A stretch of 5,575 bases of DNA from an uncultured bacterium (GTDB taxonomy: Bacteria; Actinomycetota; Thermoleophilia; BMS3ABIN01): NCBI GenBank assembly GCA_913009925.1, contig CAJVWY010000087.1, positions 1 to 5,575 on the forward strand, given 5' to 3'. How positions within the stretch are numbered: position 1 is the stretch's first letter; every line of letters begins with the position of its first letter. Position numbers and translations under genes: made by a program. Of this stretch, positions 1 to 4,686 are shown piece after piece. The notes beneath the pieces were generated by a model. The model was given only the letters and a program-made list of their open reading frames with translations, ran no database searches and was not told the origin of the DNA.

Positions 1-283
1 TCACCAGGTCGAGTATCCGCTGGTCGCGGCGCAGATGCGCGGGGCTCTTGCCCCCGGGGATGACGACGGCGTCGAAATCTCCGGCATCGACCTCGTCGAT
101 AGTCGCATCAGCCGTCACCACCGTGCCGTGCTTACCCCTGATGCCCTGTTTGTCGTCCTCGGCAAGAGCTACCAGAACGACCTCGGCGCCGGCGTAGTCC
201 AGGGCGCTCACCGGTTCGCTCAGTTCCGAGTCCTCGAATCCCGGAGCTGCCAGTACCGCTACCTTCTTGCCTGCCAGGTTCAT
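1..283 (-). CDS. DJ-1/PfpI-family protein (class I glutamine amidotransferase-like), N-terminal part
   Basis: Reading the reverse strand from ATG at 283-281 gives 94 codons with no stop before the window edge, so the C-terminal half is missing. The protein starts MNLAGKKVAVLAAPGFEDSE, a first beta strand followed by the family GFE..E motif with the conserved glutamate at residue 17. It continues through a GKHGTVV segment (about residues 49-55) and FDAVVIPGG (about 69-77), the strand and turn typical of PfpI/YhbO-like proteins, then SPAHLRRDQRILDLV. Family members are described as proteases, deglycases or stress-protection proteins, and activity depends on a Cys in a later C-H-G motif that lies outside this window, so activity cannot be judged. 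The start is supported by AAGGAG five bases upstream. It is divergent from the next gene and appears to be its own transcription unit. Confidence 0.9.
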   Translation of the reverse strand, partial: MNLAGKKVAVLAAPGFEDSELSEPVSALDYAGAEVVLVALAEDDKQGIRGKHGTVVTADATIDEVDAGDFDAVVIPGGKSPAHLRRDQRILDLV

Positions 284-288
284 AGTAT

Positions 289-294
289 CTCCTT
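289..294 (-). promoter_or_regulatory. Ribosome binding site of the PfpI-like gene
   Basis: On the reverse strand AAGGAG ends five bases before the ATG at 283. This good Shine-Dalgarno match fixes the start codon. Confidence 0.75.
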
Positions 295-305
295 GGCTTT
301 CAGGT

Positions 306-334
306 AATGCATTGCCGTAAAACGGCTGTGTCAA
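306..334 (-). promoter_or_regulatory. Candidate promoter of the PfpI-like gene with a palindrome in the spacer
   Basis: The reverse strand has a perfect TTGACA (334-329). At 17-bp spacing the -10 hexamer would be TGCATT (311-306), which keeps only 3 of 6 consensus bases. The spacer holds GCCGT-AAA-ACGGC (314-326), a perfect inverted repeat where a repressor or activator could bind. A perfect -35 with a poor -10 would fit an activated promoter, but this is inference and the box could be chance. Confidence 0.4.
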
Positions 335-435
335 ACATGGGGTGGATAAAAAATACTACTTTTCGAATATCAGATTACTACCAAAGCACGATTAATTTTG
401 AAGTAAACGCTGTTATGTTTATGCAGGCATCAAGG

Positions 436-457
436 AAAGGAGGCATCAATGATATAG
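436..457 (+). other. Strong Shine-Dalgarno followed by a two-codon minigene ATG-ATA-TAG
   Basis: AAAGGAGG (436-443) is the best ribosome binding site in the left half of the window, and five bases later comes ATG (449). That frame stops after one further codon: ATG ATA TAG (449-457). The next real gene starts 100 bp downstream in another frame. The pattern recalls the bar minigenes of phage lambda, where AUG-AUA-stop behind a good ribosome binding site causes peptidyl-tRNA drop-off. It may equally be the decayed start of a lost gene or chance. Confidence 0.35.
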
Positions 458-474
458 GCGTTTTCTCCCGGCTC

Positions 475-505
475 TTGTATTTCAATGATTTGGTGTGCAT
501 ATAAG
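475..505 (+). promoter_or_regulatory. Weak candidate promoter of the beta-propeller gene
   Basis: TATAAG (500-505) is a 5 of 6 match to a -10 box, and TTGTAT (475-480) could be the -35 with a long 19-bp spacer. It lies 52 bp before the ATG. The spacing is not ideal, so the call is tentative. Confidence 0.3.
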
Positions 506-557
506 CGGTTGCTGTTGATGTGGAAGTGGAATTCTCTTGTGGAGAAAGTGAGGAGAG

Positions 558-2054
558 ATGTGGAAGTGGAGTTGGATGCGAAGACGGCTGGCCGGCGGAG
601 ATAAAGCCGGAGCCAGGGCCGTTTCCAGGAGGGGGAAGGCGGGCGGCTGGACGAGGCTTTGGCCGATGTTGGCCGTCATAGGCATGGTGGCAAGCCTGTA
701 TTATTATTATGAAGGCGAAGCAGGCGCCAGTGACGATGTTCCCTGGGAGATAGTGGAGATGCCTGTAGCCGTCTCTCCGGGTGACCAGGTATCTCCCGCG
801 GTCAGCGACAGCAGAGTCGTCTTCAACGACACCGGCCGGTCGGCTGACGGCTGGGTAGTGATGAAGGATGTTTACGGAGGCGACGAAAGCGCTGTCTACG
901 GGCCCGGCGTATCGGCCGGTCCTGATATCGACGGTGTCTTTATCGCTTGGCAGGACGCGGATTCCCGGGTCTGCCGCCGCTCGCTCGCCGACGGTACGGA
1001 AAGCTGTGTGGCTTCGACGCCGGCAGCGGAACTGACTCTCTCCAGCGGCACGGCGGTAACCGGGGAGAACGGCGGCAGCACTATCAGCCGCATAAATTTC
1101 CAGACCGGCCGCAGCAAGAAGATAGACAGCTACTCCCGGCCGGGCATGCGCTTTGACCCTGACATCGACGGCACCCAGGCCGTCTGGGTCAGGATGCGCG
1201 GGTACGGCACCAGGTACTATGAGCCGCTGCTGGTCTCCTACGATGTCAGTGATGATAGCTGGTCATACCTCTCACAGGTCGGAGGCGGTGCCTCCACCAG
1301 CGGGGAGAGCCTTTACCAGCGCAGCAAACCCAGCATCGATAACGGGCGGGTCCTTTATCAGCAGCGGCTGAATGAGCCGGGAGAGACCTGGGATATCTAC
1401 CAGGCGGAGCCGGACACAGCCGGTCTGCCGGTGGTCCAGGAACCCGGCGACCAGGTGAATCCGGCGCTGGCTGACAATATCCTGGTCTATCAGGATAACC
1501 GGGATGGACATTTCGATGAGGCCGGCAGATGGGTCGGAGAATGGGACCTGTATGTCAGGAACCTGGATACAGGAGAGGAACGATTGCTGTGCGGCGCGCC
1601 GGGGGATCAGGTAAATCCGGATATCGATGGTGACATCGTGGTATGGCAGGACAACCGCAATGGGGACTGGGATGTCTATGCGGCCGTGCTTTCGCCCCCG
1701 GAGGTCGGGTCTGCACAGCCGAACCTTACCCTTTCCGTCGGCCCGGTCTTCTGGGACAGTTATGCGGACTACACCGCCAGGGAGCTGTCGGTGTCGTATC
1801 GGGTCGCCAACCGTGGTGAAGGGGCGGGTCTGGACGTGGCTCTGCGGCAGGTGGTGGTAAGGCCGGCCACGGTTGCCGTGGCGGGTGACCTGCCGGCGTC
1901 GGCGGCGCGGTTGAGCGTGGGACAGACCGGTCTCTTTCCCGTAAAGTATCATGTGCCTCCGGAAGTAAGCCGTTTCCGCACGGATATTTATGCCAGCTGC
2001 AAGGACGAGGAAGGTAACGAACTGTGGTTTCCGGGACCCCCGCCTTCCATGTAA
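558..2054 (+). CDS. Membrane-anchored or secreted beta-propeller repeat protein with CARDB-like C-terminal domain
   Basis: A 498-residue product. The N-terminus is Arg/Lys-rich (residues 1-33) and precedes a hydrophobic segment (about 34-50, LWPMLAVIGMVASLYYY), either a signal anchor or a signal peptide with a possible cut after AGA (55-57), so the rest should be extracytoplasmic. Six copies of a propeller-type motif follow, of the form GDQV-x-P-x-(I/L/V)-x-x-x-x-(V/L)-(V/L)-(F/W/Y)-Q-D, near residues 75, 120, 199, 256, 297 and 349. The clearest are GDQVNPALADNILVYQDNRD (297-316) and GDQVNPDIDGDIVVWQDNRN (349-368). Such TolB/WD40-like surface repeats usually serve binding. Residues about 389-482 (LSVSYRVANRGEGAG and following) resemble a CARDB/Ig-like sandwich. 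An in-frame stop at 549-551 makes ATG 558 the first start; AGGAG (551-555) is close to it, and ATG 576 with GGAG at 568-571 is a possible alternative. The exact role is unknown. Confidence 0.87.
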   Translation: MWKWSWMRRRLAGGDKAGARAVSRRGKAGGWTRLWPMLAVIGMVASLYYYYEGEAGASDDVPWEIVEMPVAVSPGDQVSPAVSDSRVVFNDTGRSADGWVVMKDVYGGDESAVYGPGVSAGPDIDGVFIAWQDADSRVCRRSLADGTESCVASTPAAELTLSSGTAVTGENGGSTISRINFQTGRSKKIDSYSRPGMRFDPDIDGTQAVWVRMRGYGTRYYEPLLVSYDVSDDSWSYLSQVGGGASTSGESLYQRSKPSIDNGRVLYQQRLNEPGETWDIYQAEPDTAGLPVVQEPGDQVNPALADNILVYQDNRDGHFDEAGRWVGEWDLYVRNLDTGEERLLCGAPGDQVNPDIDGDIVVWQDNRNGDWDVYAAVLSPPEVGSAQPNLTLSVGPVFWDSYADYTARELSVSYRVANRGEGAGLDVALRQVVVRPATVAVAGDLPASAARLSVGQTGLFPVKYHVPPEVSRFRTDIYASCKDEEGNELWFPGPPPSM

Positions 2055-2112
2055 CGGGAGTGTGATCATTGGCACGGTGGGCGGTTAACGCCCGGTAGGA
2101 GATCGTGCGCCT

Positions 2113-2142
2113 GGAGCGGCCGCCATCGGTAGCGGCCGTTTC
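2113..2142 (+). terminator. Likely transcription terminator of the beta-propeller gene
   Basis: GGAGCGGCCGC (2113-2123) pairs with GCGGCCGTTTC (2132-2142): seven G-C pairs topped by an 8-base loop, then two G-T wobbles, one A-T and one G-C pair at the base. The T-rich part is short (TTT) and lies within the stem base, so an intrinsic terminator would be weak. Its place about 60 bp after the stop codon supports a 3'-end role. Confidence 0.5.
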
Positions 2143-2274
2143 CTGTTACGCTCTCCATATCGGGTTCGGCTTGAACCCTCGGCCGCGACATCGTTTACCT
2201 ATTAAGGGATGAAGGTTTACATTACAGCGGGACACATGGGCTCCGGGCATGTCCGCGCCGGTGCCAGGCAGGAA

Positions 2275-2306
2275 AATACCCTGTTTTTCAGGGGGTTTTT
2301 GGTATT
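2275..2306 (+). terminator. Terminator-like hairpin upstream of the rimP promoter
   Basis: CCCTG-TTTTT-CAGGG (2279-2293) forms a short G-C stem followed by GGTTTTT (2294-2300). An outer pair AATACC (2275-2280) with GGTATT (2301-2306) competes with the inner stem at CC 2279-2280. It could stop leftover transcription before the rimP promoter. The 5-bp stem makes it uncertain. Confidence 0.45.
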
Positions 2307-2336
2307 ATTTAACTGTTTGAGCGCCGCTGCTGTTGC

Positions 2337-2366
2337 TTGCGGGGACTTTTAGGCGTGTGTTATAAT
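2337..2366 (+). promoter_or_regulatory. Promoter of the rimP-nusA-ylxR-infB operon (extended -10 type)
   Basis: TATAAT (2361-2366) is a perfect -10 box and is preceded by TGT (2358-2360), giving the extended -10 motif TGnTATAAT. A partial -35, TTGCGG (2337-2342), lies 18 bp upstream. Transcription should start near A2372-2374. This is the best promoter in the window and suits a housekeeping sigma-70-type polymerase. Confidence 0.8.
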
Positions 2367-2390
2367 CTCCTAAACTGCGGGTAGTGATTC

Positions 2391-2421
2391 GGAGTGGGTC
2401 TGTTGAGCCCACTTTTATTTT
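2391..2421 (+). terminator. Leader terminator (candidate attenuator) between promoter and rimP start
   Basis: AGTGGGTC (2393-2400) pairs with GAGCCCACT (2405-2413) with one bulged G (2407) and a TGTT loop, followed by TTTTATTTT (2413-2421). Stem plus T-tract is the classic intrinsic terminator form. It lies about 20 nt after the expected transcription start and ends 12 bp before the likely rimP start TTG. No alternative antiterminator pairing was found upstream. The B. subtilis nusA operon is known to be controlled by a NusA-dependent terminator in its leader, so the same logic is inferred here. The T-tract broken by an A fits a terminator that needs help. Confidence 0.65.
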
Positions 2422-2432
2422 GCTGGTGGACG

Positions 2433-2879
2433 TTGAAGAATGCGGAGACATTTGCAGAAATCGAGCTGAAACTGGCGGAGAATCTGCCGGATGTAGAGCT
2501 TGTGGACCTGGATATCTCAGGTGGCAGGGGGAACCGTGTTCTCAGGGTCTATATCGACCATCCGCAGGGTGTGGACCATGAGTTGTGTGCCCGCGCCAGC
2601 AGCTTGTTAAGGGAATATTCGCAGGACCACACTGTCGAAGTTTCTTCACCGGGTGTGGAAAAAAGGCTGCGCAAGCCGGAGCATTTCCGGGCCGTGGCCG
2701 GTAAAAAGATCAACGTAAAGACTTACGGACCGGTTGAAGGACAACGGAACTTCACCGGTTTTTTGGTCTCGGCATCAAACGATGAACTGGTGCTCAAGCT
2801 GGATAACCGGGAAGTGACCATACCGCTGGACGATGTAGCACGGGCAAGAACGGTGTTCGATTTCGGCAAGGTTGAATAA
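2433..2879 (+). CDS. rimP: Ribosome maturation factor RimP
   Basis: RimP binds the free 30S subunit and assists its assembly around S12 and the central pseudoknot. From TTG 2433 the product is 148 residues. The N-terminal alpha/beta domain shows VELVDLDIS (21-29), NRVLRVYIDHPQGV (34-47) and CARASSLL (52-59), then the family signature VEVSSPGVEKRLRKP (68-82). The C-terminal small beta-barrel runs about 83-148 with FTGFLVS and VTIPLDDVARAR. The stretch between CAR and VSSPG is about seven residues shorter than I recall for usual family members. Starting at GTG 2394 would add a Trp/Leu-rich 13-residue leader unlike the family and would place the leader terminator inside the gene, so TTG 2433 is preferred. 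Its ribosome binding site (GGTGG, 2425-2429) is weak. An 87-bp gap with no evident signal separates it from nusA. Confidence 0.9.
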   Translation: MKNAETFAEIELKLAENLPDVELVDLDISGGRGNRVLRVYIDHPQGVDHELCARASSLLREYSQDHTVEVSSPGVEKRLRKPEHFRAVAGKKINVKTYGPVEGQRNFTGFLVSASNDELVLKLDNREVTIPLDDVARARTVFDFGKVE

Positions 2880-2952
2880 GCCTGGCGGGGTCGATACGGC
2901 TGAGCAGGAGACGAAAAACAGTGTCGGCAGCGGCAAGGTGGTGCGACAATAT

Positions 2953-2959
2953 AAAGGAG
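2953..2959 (+). promoter_or_regulatory. Ribosome binding site of nusA
   Basis: AAAGGAG ends seven bases before GTG 2967. It is strong and well spaced, and it decides for the GTG start over any later ATG. Confidence 0.8.
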
Positions 2960-2966
2960 TTCAAAA

Positions 2967-4394
2967 GTGAGCAAGGAGATAGTTGAAGCGCTAAGGCTTC
3001 TTGAAGATGAAAAAGGGATAGACTTCGACGTCCTTCTGACTGCTCTCGAAGACGCTCTGTTGTCCGCGTACAAAAAAACTCCCGACGCTGTCGAATACGC
3101 CAAGGTGGAGATCGATCCGGAAGATGGCGAGATTACCATTTACCAGCTGATACTGCCCGAACGCCCGGCCGCAGTGGTCGCCGCGGAGGCTGAGGGCATC
3201 GATTACCGCACGGGTGAGAGCCTGGAGCAGGCCGGGGAAGATGAGACCGCGGAAGCTGCTGAGGGAAAGGCCGCCCCGGCGGAAAGCGGCGATGCGGCAG
3301 AGGAGGAAGAGGAATTCGATCTCTCCCTGTATGACGAGAGCGAGATAGAGAAAATCAAGATCGATACTCCGGAGGATTTCGGACGCATTGCCGCCCAGAC
3401 GGCCAAGCAGGTCATCTTCCAGAGGATACGCGAAGCCGAGCGGGACATGATGTACGAGGAGTACCAGGACCGTATCGGCGAGATCGTCACCGGCCTGGTT
3501 CAGCAGAGCGACCAGCGCTATACGCTGGTGGACCTGGGCAAGGTCGAGGCCTTGTTGCCGGGGAGCGAGCAGGTGGACCATGAGCGTTATGAACACGGTT
3601 CCCGCATCAAGGCGGTTATCACCGACGTGCGGGAGCATACCAAGGGTCCGCAGGTCATCGTCTCCCGCCGCAGCGACGAGCTCATCCGCAAGCTTTTCGA
3701 GCTGGAAGTGCCGGAGGTATCCGATGGCCTGGTCGTTATCAGGAACATCGCCCGTGAGCCCGGCTACCGCTCCAAGATAGCCGTGGAATCCAAGGAGGAC
3801 GGTATCGACCCTGTCGGCGCCTGCGTCGGCCCTCGTGGCTCCCGGGTCCGTATGGTGGTAGGCGAACTCCGTGGCGAGAAGATTGATATTATCCCTTACA
3901 ATGATGAGCCGGCCCGCTTCGTGGCCAAGGCCCTGAGCCCGGCCATCGTCCGCGAGGTCCTGGTCGACGATGAGGAACAGTCCGCCACGGTGGTGGTCCC
4001 CGATGACCAGCTGTCGCTTGCCATCGGCAAGGAAGGGCAGAACGCTCGCCTGGCCAACAAGCTGACCGGCTGGCGCATCGATATCAAGAGCGAGAGCCAG
4101 ATGGCGGAAGAGGACGAGGCGGTCGCCTTCTCCGATGAGGAAGTCGAGGAACTGGCGGGACGCTGTTGCGCCCTGACCAAGAGCGGTAAGCGCTGTCCCA
4201 ACGCCGCTCTGCCGGGTAGCAAGTACTGCGGTATCCCCGCTCACCAGGCCCAGACCGAACAGGACGAGGTGGAAGCGGAAGCAGCCGCAGCCGAAGAGGG
4301 CGAATTACCAACGGAGGAGGCAGCGGCAGAGGAACCGCCCGTGCCGGAGGCTGACGAGGCGGATACCTCGTCAACGGCCAGCTCCGGTAGCTAG
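2967..4394 (+). CDS. nusA: Transcription termination/antitermination factor NusA with acidic N-domain insertion and Cys/His C-terminal motif
   Basis: NusA binds RNA polymerase and nascent RNA, prolongs pausing, and helps hairpin termination and antitermination. The product is 475 residues from GTG. The N-terminal polymerase-binding domain (1 to about 168) begins with EALRLLEDEKGID and has the hallmark DFGRIAAQTAKQVIFQRIRE (137-156). Inside it, about residues 84-117 form an extra Glu/Ala-rich acidic stretch not present in B. subtilis NusA. The S1 domain follows (about 170-235, LVDLGKVEALLPGSEQ, ending VIVSRRS). KH1 has DPVGACVGPRGSRV with GPRG at 288-291, and KH2 has LSLAIGKEGQNARLANKLTG with GKEG at 354-357. 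After KH2, residues 399-427 carry C400, C401, C410, C421 and H426, a likely small zinc site, then an acidic Ala/Glu-rich tail to the end. There are no E. coli-type AR repeats. The stop is 2 bp before the ylxR start. Confidence 0.98.
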   Translation: MSKEIVEALRLLEDEKGIDFDVLLTALEDALLSAYKKTPDAVEYAKVEIDPEDGEITIYQLILPERPAAVVAAEAEGIDYRTGESLEQAGEDETAEAAEGKAAPAESGDAAEEEEEFDLSLYDESEIEKIKIDTPEDFGRIAAQTAKQVIFQRIREAERDMMYEEYQDRIGEIVTGLVQQSDQRYTLVDLGKVEALLPGSEQVDHERYEHGSRIKAVITDVREHTKGPQVIVSRRSDELIRKLFELEVPEVSDGLVVIRNIAREPGYRSKIAVESKEDGIDPVGACVGPRGSRVRMVVGELRGEKIDIIPYNDEPARFVAKALSPAIVREVLVDDEEQSATVVVPDDQLSLAIGKEGQNARLANKLTGWRIDIKSESQMAEEDEAVAFSDEEVEELAGRCCALTKSGKRCPNAALPGSKYCGIPAHQAQTEQDEVEAEAAAAEEGELPTEEAAAEEPPVPEADEADTSSTASSGS

Positions 4395-4396
4395 TC

Positions 4397-4684
4397 TTGG
4401 TCCGGCAGGGGCATGTCCCGCAGAGGATGTGCGTCGGCTGCGGACGCCGGTTTGCGAAAAACGCTCTTGTCAGGTTTACTGTGCGGGAAGACGGGGGCAA
4501 AAAGGTAATAGCCCTGGACAAAGATGGAACGGCGGCGGGACGGGGAGTCTATGTATGTCCCGCCATGTCCTGTTTTGACAAGGCCGCCGGGAAGAAGATG
4601 TTACAACGAAGGCTGGGGGCGGTTTCCGTGCTCACGCTTCCCAGGGAAGATTTTATCCGCTTACTCGAACTTGCAGGTGATTAA
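4397..4684 (+). CDS. ylxR: YlxR family RNA-binding/nucleoid-associated protein
   Basis: A 95-residue protein of the YlxR (DUF448) family, typically coded between nusA and infB. The family fold is small and basic and is proposed to bind RNA; in some bacteria it acts as a nucleoid-associated regulator, and the exact role here is unknown. The signature is present: PQRMCVGCGR (8-17, Cys12 and Cys15), LVRF (24-27), the GRGVYVCP turn (48-55), Cys59, and the helix KKMLQRRLGA (66-75). TTG 4397 is the earliest start possible, since an in-frame TAG (4388-4390) lies just before it. The next in-frame Met (ATG 4427) would remove residues that usually precede RxCxxC. No clear Shine-Dalgarno is present, and the 2-bp spacing from the nusA stop suggests translational coupling. 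It ends 2 bp before infB. Confidence 0.93.
   Translation: MVRQGHVPQRMCVGCGRRFAKNALVRFTVREDGGKKVIALDKDGTAAGRGVYVCPAMSCFDKAAGKKMLQRRLGAVSVLTLPREDFIRLLELAGD
4675..4681 (+). promoter_or_regulatory. Ribosome binding site of infB inside the end of ylxR
   Basis: AGGTGAT matches the anti-Shine-Dalgarno region and ends five bases before ATG 4687. It overlaps the last codons of ylxR, as expected for coupled genes. Confidence 0.7.
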
Positions 4685-4686
4685 CG

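Larger units (their letters stand above)
284..557. other. Divergent intergenic region, AT-rich core, with short direct repeats
   Basis: No convincing protein gene is present between the two divergent genes. The stretch around 340-425 is much richer in A and T than the flanking genes. Repeats seen: AATACTAC (352-359) and ATTACTAC (374-381), 22 bp apart with a TTCGAA palindrome between them; AGGCATCAA twice (425-433 and 441-449); GATGTGGAAGTGGA twice (517-530 and 557-570). These could be regulator sites or duplication traces. An ORF readable from 307 to 504 has no ribosome binding site at its start and an implausible composition. Confidence 0.5.
2055..2432. other. Intergenic region before the rimP operon, rich in inverted repeats
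   Basis: No supported protein gene, tRNA or rRNA is visible here. Inverted repeats in order: GGGCG/CGCCC (2079-2093); a GC-rich 11-bp hairpin (2113-2142); GGGTTC/GAACCC (2162-2178); an imperfect GGCTCCGG/CCGGTGCC (2239-2265); CCCTG/CAGGG inside AATACC/GGTATT (2275-2306). The operon promoter and a leader terminator follow. A weak additional promoter TTTACC-18 bp-TACATT (2194-2223) can be drawn, with 4 of 6 matches in each box. Confidence 0.6.

Noticed and set aside
35..307. 90-codon forward frame opposite the PfpI-like gene
   Set aside because: The reverse frame has the GFE and VVIPGG motifs and a good ribosome binding site; this is its shadow.
307..504. 65-codon forward frame in the divergent spacer
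   Set aside because: No ribosome binding site at its start, no recognisable domain, and it crosses the AT-rich regulatory region.
1272..2075. Reverse-strand frame of 267 codons opposite the propeller gene
   Set aside because: Arg/His/Pro-rich composition and no recognisable motif; the forward frame shows clear repeats, so this is a shadow.
2162..2178. GGGTTCggcttGAACCC as a possible tRNA T-arm
   Set aside because: The stem is 6 bp with a 5-base loop instead of 5 bp with a 7-base loop, and no acceptor, D or anticodon arm can be drawn around it.
2394..2432. GTG 2394 as the rimP start
   Set aside because: It would add a Trp/Leu-rich leader absent from the family, has no Shine-Dalgarno, and would place the leader terminator inside the coding region.
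2991..4244. Long open frame of 417 codons on the reverse strand opposite nusA
   Set aside because: It lies wholly opposite the certain nusA coding frame, resembles no known family, and arises from the codon bias of GC-rich DNA.
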